Below, in pieces: positions 50,380 to 62,456 of a stretch of 64,000 bases of DNA. Positions within the stretch are counted from its first letter, which is position 1; each line of letters starts with the position of its first letter. Made by a program: the position numbers and the translations under genes. The notes beneath the pieces are model-generated. The model was not told the DNA's origin and did no database searches. It saw only the letters and a list, made by a program, of their open reading frames with translations. Source of the DNA: Ctenosaura bakeri (lineage: Eukaryota; Chordata; Lepidosauria; Squamata; Iguanidae); NCBI GenBank assembly GCA_948474755.1, contig CAOLHI010000564.1, forward strand, positions 496,001 to 560,000, read 5' to 3'.

Positions 50380-51833
50380 GGCTGCCACAAAAACACTGCT
50401 GCAGCAGCAGCTGTTGTATTTCACCCACAAGGTCACAAAATGAAAGGAATTTTGTGACACTGCACTTTTAGAAAATTAAGATGGCAGCAACAACCCCTGC
50501 AGGGCTGCAGCACAAGCCAGGGAAATATCATCATTGGCAGTGGATTCCAGACTATCATAGCAGCTGTTCAAAGGTGCTTGATGATGACTCCAAACCTCTT
50601 CTGTGTGAATCTTTCCAAAAAGATTGAGCGCTGCCTTGTTCCTCCTAAATGAAGGAAGAAAACGTGCTGTGAGCCACAAACTGCAGTTTGACAGCATCCT
50701 AATGCCTCTGCTTTGTTTTGTGTTCTCCCCAGAGAAGAGTTCTAGTAGTTTGCTGTCCTATTTCTTTTCCTATTTGGTTCAGTGCCTGGAAACCAAAACA
50801 AGCAGCCATAAGCCCAGAGGATACAGAGAGCTGTATGGGTCACTCTGCAGTAAGCACTGAGCCTGTCAGGCCTGCAGCTGTAAGGCACGCCTATTCCTGG
50901 TTTCTCTCCCTTTCCTGCCTCTCCCTTGGCTAAAACATCACAGCATGAAGGAGGCAGACAGAATATCCCCCCATGCAGGGTGCTAGGCACTATCCCTGCC
51001 AGACCACCTCAGGGTTGTTCTGTGGCAGTAGGACTTTGCCTTGCCTTGTTTTCCACTGTTTTCTGCAGATCTTCTTTCCCTCTGTTCCACACACTTCAGG
51101 TTTTTGCTCCCTAAAGGGATTCATGAAGGAAAAGTTCAAGAAGCTCAGATCCGCCATGCTTTCTTAAAGGCTTTAAAAAAATAGTTCTAAGCAGTGGTTC
51201 CCCCATTGTTCTGAGGCACTTAGAGAATAAAAACTCTGACTTCCTTTGCAGCAGGGAGCCTTGGCAATGAGGATGGAATCTAGCATGTGGTTACTATTTT
51301 AAGGATTGCAAGGAAGGAGTTGTATGTGTAAAGGCCAAAGTGCCTTTACTGAGCAGTGTGTGTACAGTCATAGTGAAGCAGCAGGGAAACATGTCTCTAT
51401 TCCTGTTTTAAAAGGATGGCTAAGTTCCACACGTTGTTAGCTGTTTTTCTCTGTAGTACTTTCCCCCCTCCCTCTCAAGAAGCATACAAAAAAATCCTGG
51501 AGGACAGCAGAGTGCTATATTATTCCTACAAGCTGTTGTTCAGAGGGTGTGGTGTTTTGTAGCTGGTCTTCGTTGTTCATCTTCGTCTTTTTTCTTTTGG
51601 CACTTTGTTGGTCAAGTGTTGACATCTTAAGTTGTTCTGGATTCAGTACATATTGCAAACGTTGCAGGCACATGTCATTTTTACAGTAACAAGACACTGG
51701 GAGAGTTTAATTAGTCATCTCAGAAACAACATCTGGAAGAGTCCCATCTGGATTCTCCAGTGATGCTAGGGGAACAAAAGGAATCTGTCCACACTGCTAT
51801 ATGTAGGTCTGATGCAGCCTTAGTAGCTGTAGT

Positions 51834-54190
51834 CATAGAATCATAGAATCACAGAGTTGGAAGAGACCCCAGGACCATCGAGTCCAACCCCCTGCTATAC
51901 AGGAACACTCATCAAAGCATTCCCAACAGATGGCCATCCAGCCTCTGCTTAAAAACCTCCAAAGAAGGAGACTCTACCACACTTTGAGGCAGCATATTCC
52001 ACTGCCAGACAGCTCTGACTGTCAGGAAGCACTTCCTTAGGTTCAGGTGGAATCTCCTTTCCTGCAGCTTGAATCCATTGCTCCTTGTCCTGGTCTCTGA
52101 AGCAGCAGAAAACAAGCCTGCTCCCTCCTCGACGTGACATCCCTTCAAATATTTAAACACGGCTACCATGTCCTCTCTTAACCTTCTCTTCTGCAAACTA
52201 AACATCCCCAGCTCCCTAAGCCACTCCTCATAGGGCATGGCTTCCAGACACTTCACCATTTTGGTCGTCCTCCTCTGGACATGCTCCAGCTTGTCAATAT
52301 CCTTCTTGGATTGAGGCACCCAGAACTGGACACAGTATTCCAAATGAGGCCTAACCAATGCAGAATAGAGTAGTGTCATTATCTCCCTCAATCTAGACAC
52401 CATACTCCTATTGATGGAACCAAGAATTGCATTGGCTTTCTTGGCTGCCTCATCACACTGCTGACTTATGTTCAGCTTGTAATTTACCAAGACTCCTAGA
52501 TCCCTTTCACACATACTGCTATCCAGCCATGCATCCCCCATCCTATATTTGTGCATTCCATTTTTTTCTGCCTAAATGTAGGACTTTACATTTCTCTCTG
52601 TTGAAATTCATTTTGTTAGCTCCGGCCCAGCTCTCCAATCTATCCAGGTCATTTTGAATTTTGATCCTGTCCTCTGGGGTATTAGCAATCCCTCCCAATT
52701 TGGTGTCATCTGCAAATTTGATCAGCATGCCCTCCACTCCTTCATCTAAGTCATTGATGAAGATGTTTAATAGCACTGGGCCCAGGACAGAACCCTGTGG
52801 CATCCCACTACTCACTTCTCTCCAGCCCTGTCCAGCCCGCATTTTACTAGCTTCTTTGCAAAAATGTCATGGGAAACTTTGTCAAAAGCCTTACTGAAGT
52901 CAAGATATGCCACGTCTACAGCATTCCCTTCATCTATCAAGCTATCATAAAAGGGGATAAGATTAGTCTGGCATGACTTATTTTTGAGAAATCCATGTTG
53001 ACTTTTAGTGATTACAGCATTGCTTTCTAAGTAATTGCAAACTGACTGTTTAATGATCTGCTCCACGATCTTTCTTGGTATTGATGTCAGGCTGACTGGG
53101 CGATAATTATTTGGGTCCTTTTTTCCCCCTTCTTGAAGATGGGGATGACATTTGCCCTTCTCCAGTCTGCTGGGACTTCTCCTGTTCTCCAAGAGTTCTC
53201 AAAGATTATTGCAAGTGGTTCAGAAATGACTTCTGCCAGTTCTTTTAATATCCTTGGATGTAATTCATCTGGCCCTGGAGACCTGAATTCATCTAGTTTA
53301 GCCAAATATTCCTGTACTACTTCTCTACTTATTCTATGCTGCATTTCCCTCCCCTTCCTCACCTGCTCCCCATCCCCCAGGTTGAGTACTTCTATTCTTT
53401 TGGGAGAAAACTGAGGCAAGGAAAGTGTTGAGTAGTTCTGCCTTTTCTCTTCCCTCCATTATTAATTGGCCATCTTCACGCAATGACCCTTTCATTTCCT
53501 TGTTTTCCCTTTTGCTGCGGACGTATCTAAAAAAAAGCCCTTTTTATTGTTTTTAATGTCTCTGGCAAGCCTGAGTTCATTCTGCGCTTTAGCTTTTCTG
53601 AACTTCTCCTGACATATCCTGGCTATTTGCTTGAATTCCTTTTTGGTGGTCTCACCATTCTTCCATTTCCTGTACATGCTTCTTTTAACACTTAGCTCAG
53701 TTGAGAGTTCTTTAGTCAACCTTTCCGGTTTCTTTAGAGACCTGCCATTTTAACTTCTTATTGGCACAGTTTTCAATTGTGCCTTCAGTATCTCACTTTT
53801 AAGAAACTCCCATCTGTCATGAACTCCTTTCTCTTTTAGTATTCTTGACTACGGGATTTCAGCAAGTAACTTCCTAAATTTACAGAAATCAGCCTTCTTA
53901 AAGTTTAGAATGCATGTCTGGCTACACTTGGCTTCTCCTTCTCACTAAATGATAAACTCCAAAAGAGCATGGTCACTTCCCCCTAAGGATCCCACCACCT
54001 CCACTTCATCAACTAGGTCATCCTTGTTGGTCAGGATCAGATCTAAAATAGCTGATCCCCTTGTTGCCTCTTCCACCTTCTGGATCATGAAATTGTCTGC
54101 AAGGCAAGGGAGGAACCTGTTGGACCTTGCAGTCTTGGCAGAGTTTGACTGCCAACAAATATCAGGATAATTGAAATCTCCCAAATAGTC
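51834..54190 (-). mobile_element. CR1 LINE, 5'-truncated, about 2.36 kb
   Basis: The minus strand encodes in order: the end of the endonuclease domain ([10 protein letters not shown], then SDHALLEF), a linker (RARDIKNNKKGFF-like), and a reverse transcriptase with [83 protein letters not shown] and the catalytic FADDTKLGG. The C-terminal region follows (LYSALVRPHLEYCVQFW, then LEHVQRRTTKMVKCLE and PSLEVFKQRLDGHL). The 3' end carries the CR1-type short repeat (ATTCTATGATTCTATGAC read on the minus strand). Several frameshifts divide the readable parts, so it is inactive. It is the largest and least degraded transposon here. It lies in the same orientation as EBF1. Confidence 0.96.
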
Positions 54191-54369
54191 AAATAAAGAT
54201 GCAGGTCCTAAGGCACACAGAGGTGGTGGTACAAACTTACTTCTGTTTTAAAGGGATCCTGAGCTGAGCCATGCCCAGTCACACCTACTGCAAGTATCTA
54301 AAGCTGGCTAAGTCATTCTGGCACTTAAACTCCTATAACAGCATCTTGCTGGGAATAAAATGCATCCAT

Positions 54370-54680
54370 AATCAATTAAATAACTAATACCTTATACTAG
54401 TCAGGTTAACTGCCTGAATAGTAGGGCCAACTCTAAGGAGTTAACCTCCTCTAAAACTACGCATGCTCTCAGTTAAGGCTGACATTGCCTGTAATACAGG
54501 CTGTAAGAACTGTGGACGGATCTTGTCAGCTATAGGTCCATCTGGCCATAATGCCCAGAATACGATAGCAGGCAATCCTAAAGCAAGGCCAGAATGAATT
54601 AAAACGACAGTGGGATTTTCTCATTGGGACAGTCACTTAACCTGAGCTGTCATTATGCTAGTAAGTGTTAAAATAAGCAG
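54370..54680. promoter_or_regulatory. Candidate conserved noncoding block I
   Basis: CATAATCAATTAAATAACTA, AACTCTAAGGAGTTAACCTC, GTGGACGGATCTTGTCAGC, GGCCATAATGCCCAGAATAC and GACAGTCACTTAACCTGAGC lie in a repeat-free block next to the CR1 insertion. Candidate by texture only. Confidence 0.33.
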
Positions 54681-55740
54681 TGTATTGATTCTAGGCATGC
54701 ATAGCTTCTGGTCACAGGAATTCTGGATCTAAACTTTTGTATGTTTTTTGCCCTTCTTCCATTACTCATTCTTTTGCCAGAACATCCACATTTTTTGAAA
54801 AGCTGAATTCAAAGAGCAAATTGAGTTATATAAAATTAATATTGAGATGCTAATATTTTTAATTCTAGAAATTCTGTTCAGAGGAGTTAGCTTTCATTGC
54901 TAAACAATTTCACTGGGAGTATTTAAAAAAAAATAAAAAACTTTAAAAAATGCTGAGGATACATGTGAAAGCCTCCCTCTTTATAACAAAACAGTCTTTT
55001 CAACAAAGTTTGGGTACAAATAGTGAGTTATTGGTAAGTATGTTTCTTTTTCCCCCCAACTTATAAGGAAGCATAGGAATTCTGATTCCCCTAAAGCCCA
55101 GACACACACCCCCCAATAAACAGAGGGAGAATGAGAGTGAGAGAGAGAGACAGAGAGAGCGCAAAAATGGCATTGCATTAGGCTGAATTATATTGGAGGG
55201 GGAACACTTGAAAAGAACAACAAAACCTCCTAAACCCTCTGAAACTTGGTAAAATTAGAGGTTGCAATGGTGCACTGAAGATCTGGAGGAGCCTGAAATG
55301 TGGTGCTACAAGCTACCAAGCTCTAGAGCGTACCCGCTCCTGCTCTAAGGCATGCCTTAAAAGTTGCATTATGATTGTCATGTAATGAAGAATAACTTCA
55401 TTCCTACTTTTGAATGAAGAATAACTTCATTCCTCTTCCATTGTGGCTGTAATTACTGTACTTATTTTTATAGTTAGGTGTTCTTGGATCCCAAGCCAAT
55501 GGTTTTAGGTGTGCCTGGGGCCACAGGCTGATGGTTTTAGCCATTCTCACTTTTTAAAAAGGTAAAAAGTAGGAAGGTAAGTATTTTAGTTGCTTATGAA
55601 AAGCAACAATAAAAAGCAACAGTAGTTGTTTTTAAATAACAACTTAATATTTTAACTCTTTCATGGCAAGTAGCTATGGGGCAGGGAGAACGTTTGGATC
55701 TGGAATTGGTTCTGATTACTCTTTAAAAATAACATCCCAG

Positions 55741-55880
55741 TTCTTAATTATTTTTACCCATTTTTATTATTGTATTATTTTTATTATTTCATTATTTATT
55801 ATTTTATTGTTATTTTTACTCATTTTACTTATTTTAACTCTTATTTATTTTTACTTACTTATTCATTTTTACTTATTTTT
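55741..55880. repeat. T/A-rich low-complexity tract
   Basis: Irregular TTTTATTATT and TTACTTATTTTTA units. The 80-residue hydrophobic ORF across it is an artefact of this composition. Confidence 0.9.
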
Positions 55881-56796
55881 ACTCAGCAGAAGAACTCTTT
55901 TGTGAGGGAGACAACTTCCCTTTGAAGCAACATGCACACAGCCTTGAATTCACTCAAGGGATGCTCCTCATCCGTGTGTGTGTGTATCTGTGATGTAGGC
56001 CAATTTTGTCTTCCCCTGCACCCCACTATTTCCCATGGGAAGCTTCACTGTAGTCTAGTGAAATCGCCAAGACAGAGTGGAAGGCAATATGCAATTGGGG
56101 GGGCTGCATGGAAAACTGGTGAAAATCCCCTCTCTCCCCCACGTCCTCCAGTGGGGATATCTCCTGGATTTATGAATATAAACATCCCTTCAATTTACAG
56201 AAGAGATACTCTCCATTTTCATTACACTGATATATCATCCTTCATCCTATTTCCAGGTAAGATACCAGTACGGCAACTAAAACAATATAAGCTAAAAAAA
56301 AAAAGCATATTAACTTATGTATGTTTTTATTATTATGGGTTTATCCGTTGTAGGGATAGATTGGAAATCGTCAGTTTCTTGAATGAGGTCAAATTTTGAG
56401 TTCCTGTCCCCTCAAGAAATTCAGCAAGAAAAACAACATGCACAAATTGAAGGATTAAAATTGTTCCCAGCAAAACATAAACTAAGAACTGTGCAAAAGT
56501 TTGAAAAACTCTACAACTTTGCAGTTAAAATCTATACTCACAGTCATATTTACTACATGCAGAAAACTGCACAGCCTCAGAAATAAAAACAAACCCCATC
56601 CACTTACATTATTTTTCACTATATATTTGAGGAGAGTGCCAAAAATGTAAAACTAAATTGCATACTATACCCTTATACAAACAACAGAGTGAAATGTTTG
56701 ATGTTGTGGCTTCAGCCTTTGCTGGCTTGAAAGCTGAGTAATCCCAAAGGTTCAGCAGCAGGAAAAGAAACTCTGGCCAACTGAAGCTGCAGTCAA

Positions 56797-57235
56797 ACAT
56801 GGTTTTGTTCTGCAACATTACTGGATGTCACACATTTTTGTTATGCAACATTATTATAGTACAATATTTTTGTAAAATATATTTGTTGTACAACATTGCT
56901 GTTTTCTGTGTAAAAGAAAGCAATGTTGAACAACAAAATGCTGCACAACAAAAATGTTGTACAAAATCAGCAATGTTGCACAAAAATAACCATGTGGTTT
57001 TGTTGTTGTGCAACACTGCTGGTTTTGCATGACATTTTTTACTGCAACGTTCTTATTATGTAACATTGCTGTTTTGTGTTTTGCATTAAAAAATGTTATG
57101 CAGAATCCAGCAGTGTTACAGAAAAATAGGCATGTGGTTTTGTTGTGCAACATTAGGGCTTTTTGCATGATTCTGTGATGCAATATTTTTGTGGTACAAC
57201 ATTTTTGTTCTGTAACATTGCTGTAAAAGCAATTT
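56797..57235. repeat. Tandem, internally palindromic repeat of TTGTGCAACATT words
   Basis: Three unequal units each begin (C)ATG(TG)GTTTTGTT followed by TGCAACA: at about 56797, 56991 and 57130 (spacings near 194 and 139 bp). Within units, forward words (TTGTTGTACAACATTGCTG) alternate with their complements (CAGCAATGTTGCACAAAAAT), so each unit folds on itself. At least ten near-copies of the core GYAACATTGCTG/CAGCAATGTTGC occur in 440 bp. The long minus-strand ORF (56854-57363) is a by-product of the repetition (recurring QCCTT/MLHNK-type peptides). No matching family is known to me. Confidence 0.85.
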
Positions 57236-58124
57236 AAAAGAAGCAGTCTTGTACACATGTGGCTACACAAAAGTAAATCTTTCCATGACAAATGCTGCAA
57301 AATTGTCAGAGTAGGCTGTGCAGTTCTCAGGAGATCCTGCACATCTTCCGGAAAACTGTGCAAACTAGGAAAACTTCTCTGGAGAAGCTGTACAGTATGT
57401 TGCTTCTAGTATGTTGCTTTATTGTATTTATAATGCTTTGATGATTGCATGATACCATGAAGTTCTAATCACAATGAAAAATAAAAATGTTTCAAATAAA
57501 TGAAAGATACAATCAAGCAAATAATGTTTAAAAAACATTTTAAGAATCTAAAATAACAGCAGAAGAGAACCTCGGGTACGAACCACATTTTAAAAGCACT
57601 TGGAATACAGGTGAAATCTCTGCCTTGTACTGCTGTAAAGATTAGGCATCAGGAAAGTACTCTTAGGTAGAACTTCTTAAAGTTTGATGCCATAATCAAG
57701 AAGACCCTCTCCCCAAAGGATTATCAATTAATCTATTTTGAGTCAACCACTAATGACTGAAAATATAATCATTATTCTACTTCCCAGGTGACTCTAGGAT
57801 CAATGTCCGAAAGATATATACTGTTTTGTAATACATGGTAATGCTTTTTTTATTTGCTTGTATTATTTCTACTAAATAAATCATATGTTCTATCATTCTT
57901 AGAGCCTTCAGATGCAGAACAGCAGCAAGAATTGTGGGGGGTTTTGTCACTAAACTATACAAACAAAAAGTTTGACACTTATCCTCAAAATAACAAAACA
58001 CAGACATTGCAAATAATAATCCCATTGGTTTGAGAATAATAAAAATTTTGACCAGGTTCCTATTTCCCTCATTACTTCTTTGATAATCGCTATACCGCCA
58101 ACTAGCAGAGAGCAAGGAAAATCA

Positions 58125-58480
58125 ACAAAAATTTACAGCTGAGCCTCTTCAGAAAAGCCCTGACAAAAATTAATTCACCCTTAATGTAAACTTAATCAGG
58201 CAGCTCCATCTGAATCCTTTCTACTGGGAAGTCAAGTCAGAAAGCATCAACCAGAGCACATCAATACTGAAATGTCAAGAGCTGGGTGGGTTTTTTGGTT
58301 ATTTTGCTGATTCTGACAGTCTGCACCAAGTCTCAATGAAAGGATTATTTATTAAGACTCTAATTGCACAATAATTAACCTAACCTCTAAAGTATGTTAG
58401 CTTATCTATAAATGTTTAAGTGCAGCTAGTAGCTGTGAAAGCAGTTTAACTCAGTAACTGCCAAAACAATGCAAATATAG
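58125..58480. promoter_or_regulatory. Candidate conserved noncoding block J
   Basis: AAAATTAATTCACCCTTAAT, GTAAACTTAATCAGGCAGC, GGATTATTTATTAAGACTCT, AATTGCACAATAATTAACCT and GTGCAGCTAGTAGCTGTGAA are clustered in a repeat-free stretch. Candidate by texture only. Confidence 0.35.
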
Positions 58481-58674
58481 GTGTCCTTTTCTGTACTCTG
58501 CTCTCTGATGTAAATCAAGATGTCCTCACAATATGGGATTTGGGGCCTAGGCAATTCAAAGTCATTGCTTCTCAATCTAAGTGCACAGGGACAAATTATC
58601 GACACTTATTGTCCCTTGGTCCCTTATCACAGGAATGCTTTAGATATATAGCACTGATTCACACAGCCTTTCCA

Positions 58675-58724
<50 letters not shown>

Positions 58725-58734
58725 GGATAGATAA
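58675..58734. repeat. (GATA)n microsatellite
   Basis: About fourteen GATA units with one GATG interruption near the end. Confidence 0.97.
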
Positions 58735-58967
58735 GGTTGTATTGCATGCTTGTTCTGTTGAGCATTCAGTTTTCAGGTTTACTGGAGCAAACTGGTACAG
58801 GATTCAAAATGGAGGCCTGAAGACCGAGGCTGGGGCTCACTTCACCATTTGGAGGCAAGGGACTTCTGCTTAGGCCACTGGTCATCAAACTCACTCCTTT
58901 TCTTCCTAAATACATTGGACACTTCTTTTTAGGAGGCAAGCTCATTAAACTAAAGTGCTAGCATGCA

Positions 58968-58985
58968 ACACACACACACACACAC
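58968..58985. repeat. (CA)n microsatellite
   Basis: Eight or nine CA units. Confidence 0.9.
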
Positions 58986-59984
58986 CAAGAAATCAGTAAC
59001 TCTGTGCAGCATGGCCACCTATGGGAGACATAGAACACAACCCTTTTGGATTCTGAGAAGGTGCCATGAGGGACTGCAAAGTTATCAGGAGACTGGGACA
59101 TAGGAGAAGAGATTCCAAGAATTGCTGGAGACTGGAGAGAGAACAGAGAGAGTAAGAAGCCTAAAATAAAGGAGAGAGAACAAACCATTCAGAGAAGATT
59201 ACTGAGAAGAAGCTAGCAGTTACCTTCAGACTTCCTAGCAGTACTTAATCAGCAGCAGCTCTACCACCAGATCATGCAACAAAGCCTGAACCTTCATATT
59301 AGGGTTGCACAGCCAGCAATAGGTCTGAAAGCCTTTAATCATTCATCTTTGATTAACGAAGACATTAAATCCCATCCCCTCATATCATGTTGCTTAGAGA
59401 CTGAATTGTATATCTAGCTGAACTGTTACCTGCTGCCTCCCCACTTTCCTTTTTCTGTTGGATACAGTCTATTCCATGTTTCTTTTTTCACTGCAGTGCT
59501 CACTTATTTCCACTGCCCTCTTGAGAGGGCTGAGGAAGAACCATGAATTATTTGGCCACCCTATCATGCTTCCCCCTCACTCGTCCCAAATATTATCCCC
59601 ATAGTCCCCTTTGCCTAAAGCAGTTGCAAAGCGGGATCTTACACTTTGCTTTCACAATCCTCAAGTATAAGTATATGTTTTAAAGCAGCTTTCAAAAATC
59701 CCTCCGAGCAGATAATGACATTAAACCATGATACTCTCACATTACAGGAATTTTATATGGCCAAGGTACTTAAGTTGTATTCTACCAGAAATGGTTACCC
59801 TTCTCTTTTCTGCAATCCCACTTGATCCCTAAAAACCTGCTCCAGAGGGGGTATAGGAACTGCAGTAGAGAAGAGGTATCTGGTGTAAACAATTAGATCC
59901 ATTTTAAATATTCGGTTAAACCCTGCCCTTTATTTTAGATGAACTGGTTAAACAAGGATTTTGTACTTAAGATAGGGTGAAACT

Positions 59985-60075
59985 TGTGTGGCCTTCCAAT
60001 GTTACAGACTCCAACTCCCAACATTCCTCACCATTGGTTCTCCTGATAGGGCTGCTGCTACTTTCAATCCAACAA
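59985..60075 (+). repeat. Old dispersed repeat
   Basis: TGTGGCCTTCCAATGTTACA, GACTCCAACTCCCAACATTC and CACCATTGGTTCTCCTG resemble the 'ACTCCAACTCCCATCATTCCTGACCATTGGCC' reptile repeat seen elsewhere in the window. Confidence 0.5.
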
Positions 60076-60369
60076 CAGCTACAGAGCTACACTCGGATGT
60101 GGGACATTCTAAGAGATTTCTAGGGCACCAGTCATTTTAAAAACCCTTTCCTCTGCAGTTTCCTGTAGAAGCAAAGATGGTGATTGTCTTAATTACTCCA
60201 TTTGGTGCACAGCCGTCCAAATGATCTCCACTCTCACTACTGAAAGGACATTGGTTAAGACATCACCTTAATAGGGTCATGTACATCTCCACCCAAAATG
60301 CACCATCACTCTTCCACTGTCACAAAACCTTTCAGCCAAATACTTGACAGCCTTGATCAGGTGCTGTCC

Positions 60370-60690
60370 AAACATTTTATTAAAACATTTAAAATGATGA
60401 ATATATCCAATTATTACTATTAATGCAGCTAATACTGACTAATGAGGGGGAAACATTCTAGCTTGTGTCCCGCAATTCATTACCTCTGCCTTGTCAACAA
60501 TTCAAAGCCCAAAACCTAATCATCCATACCAGGCCCTGTTATATTTCACACGTCACATTTAATAAGTCACTCAGTGCCTATAAATTAATGTAACATGTCG
60601 GCGTTTATGAGTGCAGCTTTGTCGTTGCTAACAAATGATGTGCTGGCCCAGTCTGCTGCAGCTAGGCAATGACGAATGATAGAAGATGAT
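60370..60690. promoter_or_regulatory. Candidate conserved intronic enhancer K
   Basis: TCCAATTATTACTATTAATG, CAGCTAATACTGACTAATGA, CACATTTAATAAGTCACTCA, TATAAATTAATGTAACATGT, CGGCGTTTATGAGTGCAGC and TTGTCGTTGCTAACAAATGA lie in 320 bp with no repeat or ORF. It retains CpG dinucleotides in an AT-rich setting, which is unusual for drifting intron sequence. Second-strongest enhancer candidate here. Confidence 0.42.
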
Positions 60691-62099
60691 CTCTCTCCAA
60701 AATACAAACTATGCACTGGAGACTACAGTAGTTATAGTTATGTAGTCACAGATATATGCTCAGACATATAGACACCACCCAACGCTCTCCAGTGAAAAGT
60801 GTATTTGGGCGACCCAAACTGTCTCTCTATATGTTTAATAGATAAACTACTACATCAGTCCAAAGTTACATTGCGCTGAAATGCATGCATGGCAAACTTG
60901 TACATAGTTACTGTTTTCATCTCATGGAGGCATCTCTCCATTAAAATGAACAGCAATGCCATTAAAATGAATAGTACACCAGGCAAGGGAACTTAGCAGT
61001 AACACCTAAGACCTTGCTTAGAGTAGATTAAATTAATAAATGGAGACCAAATATGATTGTGTGACACACTGTGTAACTTTTGAAGCTGCTTTACAATGCC
61101 ACCTCATCAACAGGAAGCATTTTATTCCCAGCTCCTTTCTAGAAATAAATTAACATAAAATATGGTAAGTAGCTATCATGGCAGTAGTGATGATCTTGAA
61201 TTAATAGTGCTTACAGATCGCAAAGGGTCAAATCTCAGAGATGAAGGAAGTTGGTTTATCAAAGAAAGACAACAATCCCATAACTTTCATATAGTTCCAA
61301 ACACTCTATAATTAATCAACTGACACATTCATATTTTGATATGAGTATCTTATGATTTTGCACTGTAATTTGTTATATAGAAGACCAAGACACCAAGCAA
61401 CGAAGTCCAAATTCAAAATGTTGTAACAGAGGATATTCTAAAGGTCTCATGTTATCTTCTTTAAATGTTTCCCTTTAGAAAAAACTAAATTGAAAACACT
61501 GTTTGTTATTCAACTTAGACTTCATTTGGAAAATGGAAGAAAATATTTAGTCACTTTCTTTTTTGGATCCAATTCTGGTTTACCCTTCCAACCTGCTAAG
61601 TAGTAACATATATCCAGACAAACAGTCACAGCTAAAATTTGGTAGATAACCAAGGACACTGCTATTCCAACACTCTGCATAATTGGGAAATGACTAGTGC
61701 AGAAATAAACCCTTTCAGAGTGCAGACTGAGGTCAGACAATGTAACGTAGCATATAACCCATAACAGCAAAGGCTAGTTGACCAATTAAAGCTAAGTGAT
61801 GACTTGGCTTCCAGAGCACCCTGCAGCCATTTGTACAACTTTAAAAGTACTATATACCAACCAAACAAGACAGAAGTAGTACACTTGGGATGACAAGCAC
61901 ATTCATACAGACATACACAAGGCCCTTAGCATATTAAATATTTGAACAATATATTATATAATACTGAATTTTCAATTAAACAGGGCGGAGGTTAGGAAAG
62001 GATAGTCACATGTATTTTACAATTGTACCAAGAAGCATTTTTTGCCACTCCGTATCTCAAACCAAAGCTAGCAAGAATATGAATCTGGCAAATATCAAA

Positions 62100-62232
62100 G
62101 CAAAATAGTTGTTAGAGCACTGTTTGCCATCAGGTTAATGCGAGACTAAACTTTGTCTTTATTTGTATTTTGTTATTCCTGCTTTGAGTCCCACTAGGGA
62201 GAAAGGTGGGATATAAATCAAATAAATAATTT
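62100..62232 (+). mobile_element. Old LINE/SINE 3' tail
   Basis: TTGCCATCAGGTTAATGCGA, CTGCTTTGAGTCCCACTAGG and GAGAAAGGTGGGATATAAAT followed by (CAAATAA)n: the closing phrase of many squamate retroposons. Confidence 0.6.
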
Positions 62233-62397
62233 CCTTCTTTCTCAGCTGCTAAGTCTTTCTGGGTGTTTCAGCCATCAATTTTCCCAATACATCGCCTGCT
62301 TAAAAATAATGAAAAGAAAAGCTCTGCAGCAATCTTAATCCTTCCAGACATGGTCCTCAATAGATAAAGTAGTAATAAAGACTAAACCCAAAATAAC

Positions 62398-62456
62398 ACG
62401 TGTGTGTGTGCGTGCGTGTGTGTGTGTGCACACATGTGTGCACACACACACACACT
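62398..62456. repeat. (TG)n-(CA)n palindromic microsatellite
   Basis: A TG/CG run is followed at once by CACATGTGTG and a CA run, so the two halves are complementary and can form a cruciform or Z-DNA. Confidence 0.93.

Noticed and set aside
55663..55905. Hydrophobic 80-codon ORF resembling a membrane protein
   Set aside because: It is the translation of a T/A-rich low-complexity tract.
56854..57363. 169-codon minus-strand ORF rich in Cys and His
   Set aside because: The cysteine-rich look comes from the repeating TGTTGTGCAACA words of the tandem array; it is not a zinc-binding protein.
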